From assembly GCF_000733775.1 (NCBI RefSeq), contig NZ_JPOE01000005.1:1302001-1366000 (forward strand): 64,000 nt of DNA, written 5' to 3'. Shown here one piece after another: positions 34,374-47,925 of this stretch. The notes beneath the pieces were generated by a model, which did no database searches, had not been told where the DNA came from, and saw only the letters and a program-made list of their open reading frames with translations. The position numbers were made by a program, and so were the translations under genes. Every line of letters starts with the position of its first letter. Position 1 is the first letter of the stretch. The DNA comes from Thiomonas sp. FB-Cd. GTDB taxonomy: Bacteria > Pseudomonadota > Gammaproteobacteria > Burkholderiales > Burkholderiaceae_C.

Positions 34374-35507
34374 TCATGGGGATGCACCGGGCCGCACGAT
34401 GCGCCCCAGCAAATACAGCCCTGCAAAATAGGGCCACAGCCAGCTCAGCCATTGCGGCAGGCCGAACATGCGGATGAAAAGGCCCTGGCTCCAGGTTTGC
34501 AGATTCTGCGCGTAATACGGATCGGGCCCGGTCTGGTTGATCCACACCAACCCGCAAACCAGGGCGGTCAGCGCGAGCATGGCGCAAAGCCGATTGGGTA
34601 AATTGGCCAGCGGAAGGCCAATGGCTATCCCGACTCCCAACCCTTGCAGCGCGCCGGGCGTCGCCCACGCCAGCGCATGTTCAGGGCCGAAGCCCAGCGC
34701 GGCCGAGAGCGTCATGGCTGCCAGACCCGCCAGCACGATGACCAGGCCGATCCGTGCCCGGGGCGCCCGACTGCGCGTGATCGCCGAGCTGGTCCACAGC
34801 ACCGCCATGACCATGGCTGCAGCAATCCACACCTGTTGACGCCCCCCCATGGGATGAGGCATGGTCAAGGCCAAGAGCGCATCCGAATTGAACCAGCGCG
34901 CGAACGGCGCCGCGACATGCGGAGCGTTCAGGCTCGCATCGGACAGGCTTTGCGCCAGCGTGCCAACGACTTGGCCCGTCGCGAACAGTGCCGGTGGCGG
35001 CCATAGCAATGCAAGCGGCCACGCCGCCAGGAGGAGAAGCCCGTAGCTTGCGTCGCGTGCGAACCAGCGCTCGCGCAGGGCGCGCGCTCGCTGGCTGAGC
35101 GACAGGCGCGGTACCAACCACAGGGCGAGCGCCGCGCCAATCACTCCGCCAAGGGAGTTGGTGACCCAATCCACGTTGGACGACACGCGCACGGGCAGAA
35201 AGCTCTGGATGGACTCCATTGCGAACGAAAGTGCGCTGCAGCCAATCGACGCAAGCGCCCAGGCTCGCCAGCCGGCCCACCGCGGCCGCAGGCTGGCAGC
35301 TGCCAACAGACCCAGCGGCAGGTACGCGGCCACGTTGAGCCACATGTCGGAGGCGGTGAGGTAACGCGGCAGTGGCGCGGCGACGAAGTCAAACGGGCTC
35401 AAACCCTGCCAGCGCCAGCCTGAAAACGGGTACATGCTGGCGTAGAGCACCAGCAGCAGGTAGGCAGCCAGCGCGTAGCGCGTGAAGGCCGATGGCAGGC
35501 GGTTCAC
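34374..35507 (-). CDS. VanZ-like polytopic membrane protein
   Basis: Integral membrane protein of 377 aa with about nine helices. The N-terminal half matches the VanZ-like pattern (YPFSGWRWQG, NVAAYLPLGLLAA, ESIQSFLPVRVSSNVDWVTN and LGG). VanZ-like proteins have no firm biochemical role outside teicoplanin resistance. A GTG at 35507 starts the frame, 15 bp after the hemJ stop. The ferredoxin gene follows by 19 bp, so hemJ-vanZ-ferredoxin-hydrolase is probably one unit. Confidence 0.82.
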   Translation of the reverse strand: MNRLPSAFTRYALAAYLLLVLYASMYPFSGWRWQGLSPFDFVAAPLPRYLTASDMWLNVAAYLPLGLLAAASLRPRWAGWRAWALASIGCSALSFAMESIQSFLPVRVSSNVDWVTNSLGGVIGAALALWLVPRLSLSQRARALRERWFARDASYGLLLLAAWPLALLWPPPALFATGQVVGTLAQSLSDASLNAPHVAAPFARWFNSDALLALTMPHPMGGRQQVWIAAAMVMAVLWTSSAITRSRAPRARIGLVIVLAGLAAMTLSAALGFGPEHALAWATPGALQGLGVGIAIGLPLANLPNRLCAMLALTALVCGLVWINQTGPDPYYAQNLQTWSQGLFIRMFGLPQWLSWLWPYFAGLYLLGRIVRPGASP

Positions 35508-35522
35508 GGACTGCGTGCTGGT

Positions 35523-35960
35523 TCAGAACGGCTTGACGACCACCAAAGGCACGATGATGAACATGGCGATGGTGGGAATTTCGTTGAACCAGCGGAACCA
35601 CACGTGCCCACGCGTGTTACGACCCTGTTCGAAGGCGCGCAGCACTCGGCCACAGCTGTGGTGGAAAGCTAACAAGAGCAGCACCAAGGCAAGCTTGGCG
35701 TGCATCCAGCCATTGCCGGGGCCATGCAGCCCCACGCCGTAATACAGCCAGAGCACCAGCCCAAAACCCAGCGCGGGAATCATCAAGATAATCATGAATC
35801 GATAAAGCTTACGCGCCATGAGGAGTAAGCGCTCACGTTCGGCAAGACTGTTCGGCGGAACCATGGCCAGGTTGACGAAGATGCGCGGCAGGTAGAACAG
35901 TCCGGCGAACCACGAAATGACAAAAATGATGTGCAGGGCCTTGACCCAGAGGAAACCCAT
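35523..35960 (-). CDS. hemJ: Protoporphyrinogen IX oxidase HemJ
   Basis: Small four-helix membrane protein (145 aa) of the HemJ/UPF0093 family, oxidising protoporphyrinogen IX in haem synthesis. The conserved histidine-bearing first helix is WVKALHIIFVISWFAGLFYL; RKLYRFMI and GNGWMHAKLALVL follow. ATG 35960 has an excellent ribosome binding site (AAGGAG). It lies divergent from hemB, a pairing that supports the assignment. The small RNA candidate at 36046-36141 could instead be its 5' leader. Confidence 0.92.
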   Translation of the reverse strand: MGFLWVKALHIIFVISWFAGLFYLPRIFVNLAMVPPNSLAERERLLLMARKLYRFMIILMIPALGFGLVLWLYYGVGLHGPGNGWMHAKLALVLLLLAFHHSCGRVLRAFEQGRNTRGHVWFRWFNEIPTIAMFIIVPLVVVKPF

Positions 35961-36045
35961 ATCCGCTCCTTGTGCAATCCTACGAGTGTAGATTTGGAAG
36001 CGGATGCATGCCGCCAATCCTCTGCCGTGGTACAGGCATGGGGTG

Positions 36046-37216
<1,171 letters not shown>

Positions 37217-37552
37217 ACCATCGCGACGCGACAGGGCCGGTGCGGCGCGCCATGGCATCACTTTGGCGCTGTGATCGACGGGCCGAGTCGCCTTAGCCGC
37301 CTTTGAACGCCGCGGCACGCTGCCAGGGCGTTACACGCGCACCGGCTGGTGCAACTCGGGCATCGATTGGTGCCTGCATCGGTGCACTCGGCCGCCGAGG
37401 CGCGGAAGCTCGTCCTGAGAGCCCGGCGATCCATCTGCGCAACGCCCCGCCCGATGCCGCTCGGTGGTCCACCGCCCTGGCACCCGAGATTGCTCAGGAT
37501 GTGGCGCCGGCGAGTCCTTCAATGGCCTGTAGAAAACACGCTTGGCGCGATT
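37217..37552. other. 336-bp gap after hemB
   Basis: Between convergent hemB and the CopD-like gene. Open frames here give Arg/Ala/Pro-rich peptides without domains; I see no gene, clear terminator or repeat. Confidence 0.4.
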
Positions 37553-37999
37553 TCAGCGCCATAGCGATACGATCGCAATGGCGATCCAGCCCAGGGTGAA
37601 ATTCACCTTGACCAGCGTATGCATTTGCTGAAGCGATGCGGCGACAACCGCCCATTCCTGGCGTGCTGCGGCGCGGCGCGCGCGCATGAACGGCGCAAAG
37701 AAAAGGTGCGCAAAGAGCGCCATCATCACGAGCCCGATGCCGAACATGGCGTGCCAAGCCAACGGCGCGTGCGCAAACCCTACTGGCAGCATCATGCCCA
37801 GCCCGCTTGCCAGCAGCAGCGCAATGCTGAGCCACACCAGCGAAAAGAATCGTTGCAGACTGGCCAGCAGAAGGCGCGGCCGCTGCGGCACTTCGAGTTC
37901 GGCAAATGCAGCGGGGCGCAGGCTGAACAACACGAAAACCATGCCCCCCATCCAGACAATCGCGCCCAAAAGGTGAAGGAAAATCAGCAATCCGGTCAT
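37553..37999 (-). CDS. CopD/HemJ-like four-helix membrane protein
   Basis: Integral membrane protein of 148 aa with four helices and a histidine in the first (MTGLLIFLHLLGAIVWMGGM), an arrangement shared with HemJ and the CopD domain. ATG 37999 has AGGGAG upstream. Possible roles include haem or copper handling; nothing in the sequence decides. It sits on the other side of hemB from hemJ, so two related membrane proteins flank hemB. Confidence 0.78.
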   Translation of the reverse strand: MTGLLIFLHLLGAIVWMGGMVFVLFSLRPAAFAELEVPQRPRLLLASLQRFFSLVWLSIALLLASGLGMMLPVGFAHAPLAWHAMFGIGLVMMALFAHLFFAPFMRARRAAARQEWAVVAASLQQMHTLVKVNFTLGWIAIAIVSLWR

Positions 38000-38298
38000 G
38001 CAAGCTCCCTGCAGTCATGCGCCTATTCGAACATGCCAACGCGCCGGCTGCGCAGCCCCTCCTGCCAAGCCTGTTGTGACTGGCCAAGACGTTGATGGAC
38101 AACAATTCGGCACACGCGCGAGCGAAAAACGGTGAAATGGCCGAAGCCTTCCCGTATACTTTCGCTGTTTAGGCACCTTGAATTGTTACAACTCAAACAC
38201 AAAAATACGTGGTTTGGGTGATCTCAAGAGATGCTGGTCGATCTGACCTTGGCACCTGATGCCAGCCTCGGATCGGCAACCCCTTCGAATTTCCCGCG
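38000..38298. other. 299-bp promoter region and leader of the atp operon
   Basis: Between divergent CopD-like and atpI genes. No gene. It holds the TATACT element at 38155-38160 and about 138 bp of AT-richer leader before the atpI GTG. Confidence 0.5.
38132..38160 (+). promoter_or_regulatory. Candidate atp operon promoter
   Basis: TATACT at 38155-38160 is a good -10 hexamer. At 17 bp upstream the -35 position (38132-38137, GTGAAA) is weak, so an activator or extended contact may help. It is the only near-consensus -10 in the gap before atpI. Confidence 0.45.
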
Positions 38299-38787
38299 GT
38301 GCCCAAGACAGTGCAAGCTTCCGATTCCTGGCAGGACGACGCCGACAGCTTTAAGGCGCAGCCGCTCTCGCGAGAGCAGGCGCAGGCGTTGCTGCTTGCA
38401 AAGCCGGGCGTCTCGGTGTTTCGCGTCGTCGCGCTGCAGGCGTTGGTGGGCGCCGTGGTGGCAGCGACCGCCTACGGTATCGCAGGGCGAAGCGCGGCCT
38501 TGTCGGCGCTGTACGGCTGCGTCGTCGTCATGTTGCCTGCGGCGCTGTTCGCCGGTGGCATGCGCGCGTGGCTGGTCAATCTTCAACCTGCATTCGCCTT
38601 GTTCGGCTTCGCCTTTGGCGAGTTGCTGAAGATCGCGCTCACCGTTGTTCTCCTGCTCTTGGCTCCGCGCCTGTTGCCTGGTTTGAACTGGCCCGCAATG
38701 TTGATCGGCCTGGTTGCCACGCTGCAGGTGTACTGGATCGCTTTGCTGTTGCGCGGCAAACGGTCCGGCCCCGCAACCAAGCGCTGA
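38299..38787 (+). CDS. atpI: ATP synthase accessory protein AtpI
   Basis: Four-helix membrane protein (162 aa) that assists c-ring assembly or Mg handling of F1F0. Hydrophilic N-terminal 45 residues precede the helices (FRVVALQALVGAVVAATAYG and following). A GTG start at 38299. First gene of the atp operon, 45 bp before atpB; low sequence conservation is normal for AtpI. Confidence 0.85.
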   Translation: MPKTVQASDSWQDDADSFKAQPLSREQAQALLLAKPGVSVFRVVALQALVGAVVAATAYGIAGRSAALSALYGCVVVMLPAALFAGGMRAWLVNLQPAFALFGFAFGELLKIALTVVLLLLAPRLLPGLNWPAMLIGLVATLQVYWIALLLRGKRSGPATKR

Positions 38788-38832
38788 GCCCGTCTATCAC
38801 TGTCCGCGATCGTTCAATCGACTGATCTTCCC

Positions 38833-39693
38833 ATGCCCGCAGAACAGCAAACCATCACCGCCGGCGAATACATCATTCACCACCTGACGCAGTGGACCAG
38901 CAGTCCGCGCCTTGGCGTCGTCCAATTCAACATCGTCGACATCGACTCCATCATCTTTGCGGTGGGGCTGGGTTTGCTCGCCTGTTTCCTGCTGTGGCGC
39001 GTGGCCAAGAGCATGACGAGCGGCGTGCCGGGGCGGATGCAGGCGGCCGTGGAGTTCCTGGTGGAGTTCGTCGACGAGCAGGCGCGCGGCATCGTTCGCA
39101 ATGCCAAGTCCCGCGAGTTTGTCGCACCGCTGGCGTTCATCGCGTTCATCTGGATCGTGATGATGAACGCGATGGATTTGTTGCCGGTCGATCTTTTGCC
39201 GCGCCTGTGGCAGGGCGCTGGCGCCATGGCCGGGCATGATCCCGAACACATGTACCTGCGCGTGGTGCCGACGGCGGACCTGTCCATCGCCCTTGGCATG
39301 TCAATCACCATCCTGCTTCTGAGCCTTTACTACGGCATCAAGGTCAAAGGACTGGGCGGCTGGGTGCACGAACTGTTCACGGCCCCGTTCGGCAACCATT
39401 TCCTGCTTTGGCCCCTGAATTTTGCGATGCAGTTGCTCGAATACCTCGCCAAGACGTTGTCCCACGGCATGCGACTGTTCGGCAATCTCTATGCGGAAGA
39501 AATCCTCTTCATGATTATCGCCTTGATGGGCGCTGCCGGCCTCAGCAACCTAACGGGCTGGGCGCTGTTTTTCGGCAACATCGTGGCGGGGCTGGCGTGG
39601 TCCATTTTCAGCATGCTGATCATCGTGCTGCAGGGCTTCATTTTCATGATGTTGACTTTGGTCTACATCGGCCAGGCCCACGATCATCATTGA
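38833..39693 (+). CDS. atpB: ATP synthase F0 subunit a
   Basis: Proton-channel subunit of the membrane F0 sector, 286 aa with five or six helices. The essential arginine lies in LSHGMRLFGNLYAEE, and the C-terminal helix ends FIFMMLTLVYIGQAHDHH. Length and motif are normal. 64 bp separate it from atpE. Confidence 0.96.
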   Translation: MPAEQQTITAGEYIIHHLTQWTSSPRLGVVQFNIVDIDSIIFAVGLGLLACFLLWRVAKSMTSGVPGRMQAAVEFLVEFVDEQARGIVRNAKSREFVAPLAFIAFIWIVMMNAMDLLPVDLLPRLWQGAGAMAGHDPEHMYLRVVPTADLSIALGMSITILLLSLYYGIKVKGLGGWVHELFTAPFGNHFLLWPLNFAMQLLEYLAKTLSHGMRLFGNLYAEEILFMIIALMGAAGLSNLTGWALFFGNIVAGLAWSIFSMLIIVLQGFIFMMLTLVYIGQAHDHH

Positions 39694-39745
39694 TTCCGCA
39701 TTTGCTTTGCCCTTCTTCGACCTTCACTGACTTCAACTTTCTTAA

Positions 39746-40006
<261 letters not shown>

Positions 40007-40054
40007 TTCAAAGCAGCATCACCCACCATCTGACACAACGCAAAGGTTAGCGCC

Positions 40055-40525
40055 ATGCATCTGGACGCAACACTGATTGCGCAGCTCGTGGTGTTCTTGC
40101 TGCTGGCGTGGTTCACGGCAAAGTTCGTGTGGCCACCCATCACGAGGGCCCTGGACGAGCGCGCCAAGAAAATCGCAGACGGTCTGGCCGCGGCTGACCG
40201 TGCCAAGGCCGAGCTGGCATCTGCCAACCAGGCCGTCGAGCAAGAGCTCGCACGCTCGCATCACGAGAGTGCTCAGCGCCTAGCTGAAGCCGAGCGTCGC
40301 GCGCAGGCCATGATCGAGGAGGCACGCAAAAAGGCGGAGGAAGCCGGCCAGGGCATCATCGCCCAGGCCAAGGCCGAAGCCGAGCAGCAACTGATCAAGG
40401 CACGCGAGACCCTGCGCGATCAGGTCGCGGGGTTAGCTGTCAAAGGCGCTGAGGCCATCCTGCATCGGGAGGTCAACCCGCAGGTGCATGCCGATCTCCT
40501 TGCCCGGCTCAAGGCCGAGCTGTGA
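40055..40525 (+). CDS. atpF: ATP synthase F0 subunit b
   Basis: Peripheral-stalk subunit: one N-terminal membrane helix ([20 protein letters not shown]) and a long charged coiled coil ([20 protein letters not shown] onward). 156 aa, normal. It follows atpE by 48 bp and precedes atpH by 12 bp. Confidence 0.96.
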   Translation: MHLDATLIAQLVVFLLLAWFTAKFVWPPITRALDERAKKIADGLAAADRAKAELASANQAVEQELARSHHESAQRLAEAERRAQAMIEEARKKAEEAGQGIIAQAKAEAEQQLIKARETLRDQVAGLAVKGAEAILHREVNPQVHADLLARLKAEL

Positions 40526-40537
40526 TCGGAGCGGACC

Positions 40538-41083
40538 ATGGCTGAACTTGCCACCATTGCACGGCCCTACGCCGAAGCCATCTTCCAGGCCACCCACGGA
40601 CGCACGGGCGAAGCTTCGCTGGAAGCCATTTCGCAGTCCCTCGACGCCCTTGCGGCGATCGCGCGTGATCCGCAGGTGCGCAGCCTGGCAGGCGACCCGC
40701 AGCTCTCCCCCGATCGGCTTGCCGCGTTGATGGTGTCCGCCATGCCGCAGCAACCCAGCACAGCGGTGCGCAACATGCTGCAAGTGGTGCTGGAAAATCG
40801 CCGCCTGGCCGCGCTGCCTGACATCGCCGAGCAGTTTCATCAACTCAAGGACGCCGCGCAGCATTGTGTCGAAGCCGTCATCAGCAGCGCTTTCGAACTC
40901 GATCAAGCTCAGCTCGACGCCTTGTTGCCGGCGCTCGAGCGCAAATTTGGCCGCAAGCTCTACCCCAGGGTCGAGGTTGACCCCAGTCTGATCGGTGGCG
41001 TGCGCGTGACCGTGGGCGATGAGGTGCTCGACACCTCTGTGCGCGCACGTCTCGACTCCATGCGCATCGCCCTCACAGCGTAA
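40538..41083 (+). CDS. atpH: ATP synthase F1 subunit delta
   Basis: Connects the peripheral stalk to the F1 head; 181 aa. N-terminal helical bundle (TIARPYAEAIFQATHGR) and the C-terminal motif LIGGVRVTVGDEVLDTSVRARLDSM (split in two here) identify the OSCP/delta family. Start has a purine-rich site (GATCGGAGCGG). Confidence 0.95.
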   Translation: MAELATIARPYAEAIFQATHGRTGEASLEAISQSLDALAAIARDPQVRSLAGDPQLSPDRLAALMVSAMPQQPSTAVRNMLQVVLENRRLAALPDIAEQFHQLKDAAQHCVEAVISSAFELDQAQLDALLPALERKFGRKLYPRVEVDPSLIGGVRVTVGDEVLDTSVRARLDSMRIALTA

Positions 41084-41118
41084 GCAGCACTTAACGCCCA
41101 AGTATCCCGAGGCTATCC

Positions 41119-42675
41119 ATGCAACTCAATCCCGCAGAAATTTCCGAACTCATCAAAAGCCGCATTGAAGGCTTGGGTGCGACCGCCGATGTCAAGAACC
41201 AGGGGACCGTGGTGTCCGTGTCCGACGGGATCGTGCGCGTGCATGGCCTGTCTGACGTGATGCAGGGCGAAATGCTCGAATTCCCTGCCAACAAGGACGG
41301 CCAACCCACGTACGGCCTGGCCCTTAACCTTGAGCGCGACTCGGTCGGCGCTGTGATCCTGGGTGAATATGGCCACATTTCCGAGGGCGGCACCGTCAAA
41401 TGCACAGGCCAGATCCTCTCGGTGCCTGTCGGCCCTGAGCTCATCGGACGCGTCGTCAATACCCTGGGCGTGCCCATCGACGGCAAAGGCCCGGTGAATG
41501 CCAAGCTCACCGATGTGGTGGAAAAAGTTGCCCCCGGCGTGATCTGGCGCAAATCGGTATCGCAGCCTGTGCAAACCGGCATCAAGGCGATCGACGCCAT
41601 GGTGCCCGTCGGTCGCGGCCAGCGCGAACTCATCATCGGCGACCGCCAAACCGGCAAGACAGCCGTCGCCGTGGATTCGATCATCAGCCAGAAGGGCAAG
41701 GATCTGATCTGTATTTACGTGGCCGTAGGCCAGAAGGCGTCCACGGTGGCCAATGTGGTGCGCAAGTTGCAGGAATTCGGCGCAATGGATTACACCATTG
41801 TTGTCGCGGCCACCGCGTCCGACTCTGCCGCCATGCAATACCTGGCTCCCTACGCCGGTTGCACGATGGGCGAATATTTCCGCGATCGCGGCCAGGACGC
41901 CCTGGTGATCTATGACGATCTGACCAAGCAGGCCTGGGCCTACCGGCAGATCTCCCTGCTGCTGCGCCGCCCGCCGGGCCGTGAGGCCTATCCTGGCGAC
42001 GTGTTCTACCTGCACAGCCGCCTGCTTGAGCGCGCAGCCCGAGTAAACGAGGAGTATGTCGAGAAATTCACCAACGGCGAGGTCAAAGGAAAGACCGGGT
42101 CGCTCACGGCGTTGCCGATCATCGAAACGCAAGCCGGTGACGTCTCCGCCTTCGTGCCGACCAACGTGATCTCGATCACCGACGGCCAGATTTTCCTGGA
42201 AACAGACCTGTTCAATGCTGGCGTGCGGCCTGCCATCAACGCGGGCGTATCGGTGTCACGCGTGGGCGGGGCGGCACAGACCAAGGTCATCAAGAAACTC
42301 TCCGGTGGCATCCGGACCGATTTGGCGCAATACCGCGAACTTGCCGCGTTCGCCCAATTTGCCTCGGACCTGGACGATGCCACTCGCCGCCAGCTCGAGC
42401 GGGGGCGCCGCGTCGTGGAATTGCTCAAGCAGCCCCAGTACCAGCCTGTGCAGGTATGGCAGCTTGCCGCGTCGCTGTACGCGGTCAACAACGGCTATCT
42501 GGATGACATTGACGTCAAGCAGATTCTGGGTTTCGAAAAGGGCCTGCATGACCACCTGCAGTCGAAGCATGCTGCGCTCGTGGAGAGCATCGAAGCGAAG
42601 AAGGATCTGGTGAAAGATGACGAGGCAACCCTGAAGGAGGCAATCGCCGAATTCAAGAAGAGCGGTGCGTACTGA
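41119..42675 (+). CDS. atpA: ATP synthase F1 subunit alpha
   Basis: Regulatory nucleotide-binding subunit of F1, 518 aa. P-loop [11 protein letters not shown], arginine-finger region [12 protein letters not shown], and the N-terminal beta barrel with [14 protein letters not shown]. Complete and of standard length. Confidence 0.98.
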   Translation: MQLNPAEISELIKSRIEGLGATADVKNQGTVVSVSDGIVRVHGLSDVMQGEMLEFPANKDGQPTYGLALNLERDSVGAVILGEYGHISEGGTVKCTGQILSVPVGPELIGRVVNTLGVPIDGKGPVNAKLTDVVEKVAPGVIWRKSVSQPVQTGIKAIDAMVPVGRGQRELIIGDRQTGKTAVAVDSIISQKGKDLICIYVAVGQKASTVANVVRKLQEFGAMDYTIVVAATASDSAAMQYLAPYAGCTMGEYFRDRGQDALVIYDDLTKQAWAYRQISLLLRRPPGREAYPGDVFYLHSRLLERAARVNEEYVEKFTNGEVKGKTGSLTALPIIETQAGDVSAFVPTNVISITDGQIFLETDLFNAGVRPAINAGVSVSRVGGAAQTKVIKKLSGGIRTDLAQYRELAAFAQFASDLDDATRRQLERGRRVVELLKQPQYQPVQVWQLAASLYAVNNGYLDDIDVKQILGFEKGLHDHLQSKHAALVESIEAKKDLVKDDEATLKEAIAEFKKSGAY

Positions 42676-42792
42676 GTCATTCCACCTTCATAGCAATCGG
42701 TCGATGCTCGCCAGGCCCCCGCATCCACCCTGCCAACACACCCGTGAGCAGGATGGCTGCTTGGGCGGCAGGTGCGCCTTAGGAGATCCAGC

Positions 42793-45134
<2,342 letters not shown>

Positions 45135-45197
45135 TCGTCCCAGCATGCGCCCGCCTCGCGGCAGGCTCTGCGCAGCAGCAGGCACCCCGGAGTCATC

Positions 45198-45626
45198 ATG
45201 AACACTTTTCAAATTGACGTGGTCAGCGCGGAAGAGCTGATCTATTCCGGGCAGGCCCGGTTCGTCGCGCTGCCCGGGGAGTCGGGCGAGCTCGGTATTT
45301 TGGCTGGCCACACCCCGCTGATCACCCGCATCAAGCCAGGCGCCGTGCGCATCGAGCGTGCCGACGGCAGCAAGACCGAAGACGAGTTTGTGTTCGTCGC
45401 TGGCGGCATACTTGAAGTGCAACCCAAGCACGTCACGGTACTGGCCGACACCGCCATCCGCGGCAAGGACCTGGACGAGGCCAAGGCCCAGGAGGCGCTG
45501 AAATTGGCCCAGGAAAACCGGGCACATGCCCAGGAAAAGCAGGACATTGCAGTGGTTGAGGGTGAACTCGCGATGTTGGCAGCACAGCTCGCGGCCATAC
45601 GCAAGCTGCGTAACCGCCCGCACTGA
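45198..45626 (+). CDS. atpC: ATP synthase F1 subunit epsilon
   Basis: Rotor subunit and ATPase inhibitor, 142 aa. N-terminal beta sandwich ([39 protein letters not shown]) and C-terminal helical hairpin rich in Ala/Lys/Gln. Last gene of the operon, followed by paired hairpins. Confidence 0.96.
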   Translation: MNTFQIDVVSAEELIYSGQARFVALPGESGELGILAGHTPLITRIKPGAVRIERADGSKTEDEFVFVAGGILEVQPKHVTVLADTAIRGKDLDEAKAQEALKLAQENRAHAQEKQDIAVVEGELAMLAAQLAAIRKLRNRPH

Positions 45627-45636
45627 AATGCCTTTG

Positions 45637-45656
45637 GGGCCGGCATACGCCGGCCC
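45637..45656 (+). terminator. First hairpin after atpC
   Basis: GGGCCGGC-ATAC-GCCGGCCC, a perfect 8-bp GC stem 11 bp after the atpC stop. No T-run follows directly; it probably stabilises the 3' end or works with the terminator 8 bp further on. Confidence 0.5.
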
Positions 45657-45663
45657 GAACGTC

Positions 45664-45694
45664 AAGCCCGTACGCCTGCGGGCTTTTTTCTTTT
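45664..45694 (+). terminator. Rho-independent terminator of the atp operon
   Basis: AAGCCCG (45664-45670) pairs with CGGGCTT (45679-45685) over an 8-nt loop and is followed by TTTTCTTTTT. Textbook intrinsic terminator on the plus strand. Confidence 0.9.
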
Positions 45695-46049
45695 TGCGCG
45701 CCGTCCGCCCAAGGGTACGCCTGGACAACCGCTGGGATGCGCCTCGTATGCCTCACACGGCACGAGGCCGACAAGCGCCTGCATGCGGAGGGTTTGGGGG
45801 CCGCTTTCTCATGCACCCCTGTCATCCGCTGGGCGTTCGCCATTCGCTTGTACGGCCCTAGCCCCTCACGCGAGGACCCACCGCCTCATCGCGCATCCAG
45901 CCGCTTGGCGGCATTGGCCCGGCACGCCATCGCCTGGGTGCCATCCCTGGTCCGTTGGAGCTGCACGACCGAGGCGCGGACCGTGCCCCGCAGAGGCATC
46001 CCGACACCGGCTCAGTGCCCGCAGGCTTGCGGCCACAACCATGCGGGCC
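45695..46049. other. 355-bp gap between atp terminator and IS copy 2
   Basis: Frames here give peptides without recognisable domains. It may be old intergenic sequence separated from the rml region by the IS insertion. Nothing else seen. Confidence 0.4.
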
Positions 46050-46065
46050 ATGAACTCTCCCGCCA

Positions 46066-47268
46066 CTAAACCGCTTGCGCGGTTGTCGTGGGGGTTTCGC
46101 GGGTCACAGACTTGGACTTGCCACGTTGCCGTGGCCGAGGTTTGGGTCTCGCCGCCACGCCCGTTCCAGGCGTGTCCTGCGTGTTGTGCGCGTCGATGAG
46201 CACCACCAACGCGCTGTTTTGGTCGCGTTGCATGACATGCCCGCAGTGCGGGCAGACATGCATGCGGTCTGCGAGCGTCTTGGGCACAATCTCCCAGCAC
46301 GCCGAGCAGCGCTGCGACGGTTTGAGCTGGCGCGTGTTGCTCAGATGCAGCCGCGTACCAGTTTCTTCCGCTTTGTACGCGAGCATCGGATGCGCCATGC
46401 CGAACCCTGCCGAGAGAAGTTCCCGGTTGAGTCCGGCTTTCTGCCGCACACGCCGCCCCGGCTCCTGCTCGGTGCCTCGGGCGCTGCGGCTCATGGTCTT
46501 CGCATCCAATTGCTCCGTGGCCAGCACCGCGCATTGCCGCACCATCCTGGTCGTTTCCTTGTGCACGAAGTCCCGGCGCAGGTTGCCGATGCGGTCGTGC
46601 AGTCGCGCCACGCGCTGGCCCAGACGCCGGTGGCGAATGGAACCTTTGCGTTTGCGGGCGCGCTGACGCCGCAGCGCGGCAAGGCGCGGCAGTTCCTCGC
46701 GCATCCAGCGCGGGTTCGCAATCGTCTGTCCGTCGTCGAACGTTGCCCAATCGTTGATGCCGAAGTCCAGGCCTCGGCGCTGATCATCGGTGCGCTGCCG
46801 CGCGCAGGCTTCTTCGGGCACGCGCAGCGTCACCGACACGAACCACTGGCCGTTTCTGCGCGTGAGGGTGATGTCATTGGGCTTGGCATCACCGCCAAAG
46901 CGATGCTGCCCCCGCGCCCGGATGGACAGGGCACTGCTGTCGCTGCCAAGCCGCAGCGTGGCGCCCCGATGGCCGTTTTGCAGCAGCTTCCATCCAGCCG
47001 GGTCGGGATAGGAAAAGCCTGCGAAGCGCTTGGCCGCTTTGAATCGCGGGAAGCCGGGCGTTTGACCAGCTTTGACCCGGCGAAAGAACGACTGGAAGGC
47101 GAGATCCAGCCGCCGCAGCGTCTGCTGCAGCGCGTGGCTGCCGAGTTCGTTGAGCTCGCGTCGATCGGCCTTGATCTGCGGCAATGCGTTCTGCTGCGCG
47201 TAATCGCTGATGGATTTGCCGGCCTTGCGCCAGGCGTCGATGCGATCTTCGAGCGCCGCGTTGTACAA
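46066..47268 (-). CDS. tnpB: TnpB of IS copy 2, start codon lost
   Basis: Close homologue of the copy-1 TnpB with RuvC residues in LDFGIND, VLATEQL and RDQNSAL and the zinc ribbon intact. The homologous reading frame extends to 47355 (QRRKVTFKLDPNAAQAGRLK) at exactly the copy-1 length, but the GTG start is replaced by AGG, with an in-frame TAA nine codons upstream and no ATG, GTG or TTG between. The first usable codon is TTG at 47268, which removes about 29 residues. Expression and function are doubtful. Confidence 0.8.
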   Translation of the reverse strand: MYNAALEDRIDAWRKAGKSISDYAQQNALPQIKADRRELNELGSHALQQTLRRLDLAFQSFFRRVKAGQTPGFPRFKAAKRFAGFSYPDPAGWKLLQNGHRGATLRLGSDSSALSIRARGQHRFGGDAKPNDITLTRRNGQWFVSVTLRVPEEACARQRTDDQRRGLDFGINDWATFDDGQTIANPRWMREELPRLAALRRQRARKRKGSIRHRRLGQRVARLHDRIGNLRRDFVHKETTRMVRQCAVLATEQLDAKTMSRSARGTEQEPGRRVRQKAGLNRELLSAGFGMAHPMLAYKAEETGTRLHLSNTRQLKPSQRCSACWEIVPKTLADRMHVCPHCGHVMQRDQNSALVVLIDAHNTQDTPGTGVAARPKPRPRQRGKSKSVTRETPTTTAQAV

Positions 47269-47392
47269 CTCGCAGTGCAGTCGTGTCCACGCCTTAAGCC
47301 GCCCAGCTTGCGCCGCATTGGGGTCGAGCTTGAACGTGACTTTGCGACGTTGCCTGCTGCTAGACTCACAAAAAAACCGTTAAGACGCAATC

Positions 47393-47845
47393 ATGCAAGA
47401 TGCGCATTCGTCGAGCTCCCATGCTGTTTACAGCATTAAGCTACACATCGTTTTCGTGACCAAGTACCGACGCAAGACGCTCACACCAGAATTGCTCGGC
47501 TACTTGCGCGGCGCGTTCGTCGACTGCCTTGCGGCGTGGCGATGCCATCTCATCGAGTTCGGCGGCGAGAGCGACCATGTGCACTTGCTGATCGACATCC
47601 ATCCGGCGCTGAACATTTCGGTGTTGATCAACAACCTCAAGACCGCCAGCGCACGTCGCGCTCGCGCCCGATTCGCGCAGCATCTCAGCGCGTTCTACTC
47701 CAAGCCGCTGTTCTGGCACCGCGCCTACTACGTGGGCAGCGTGGGGGGTGCGACGCTTGAGACCGTCCGCGCCTACGTGGACGCGCGGGGCACCGTCGAG
47801 CATGCGCGCAAGTCCGAAGCAAAAAGAAGAAAACCGCCCGCTTGA
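47393..47845 (+). CDS. tnpA: IS200-type Y1 transposase TnpA
   Basis: HUH-superfamily single-strand transposase of 150 aa. The HUH motif is in GESDHVHLLIDIHP and the catalytic tyrosine is probably that in TVRAYVDAR. It begins YSIKLHIVFVTKYRRKTLTP, typical of the family. It is the only intact tnpA in the window and could mobilise both copies. ATG 47393 lies 37 bp from the lost tnpB start, the two reading apart. Confidence 0.92.
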   Translation: MQDAHSSSSHAVYSIKLHIVFVTKYRRKTLTPELLGYLRGAFVDCLAAWRCHLIEFGGESDHVHLLIDIHPALNISVLINNLKTASARRARARFAQHLSAFYSKPLFWHRAYYVGSVGGATLETVRAYVDARGTVEHARKSEAKRRKPPA

Positions 47846-47925
47846 CCCCCTCCTGCCCGGTCGGCTTCGCCTATGTGACGCTGCGCGTCAGGCCGGGCGA
47901 GGAAGGGGAATGCGCGGGCATGTGT

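Larger units (their letters stand above)
46050..47923 (-). mobile_element. IS200/IS605-type element, copy 2 (divergent tnpA and tnpB)
   Basis: Inverted relative to copy 1. Right end (ATGAACTCTCCCGCC reading rightward) begins at 46050, and left end (AATGCGCGGGCATGT) stops at 47923, adjacent to GTTCA, the complement of TGAAC that also precedes copy 1. Contents: tnpB leftward, tnpA rightward, divergent as in IS605. No terminal inverted repeats or target duplication. The insertion point is the rmlC stop codon. Confidence 0.87.
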
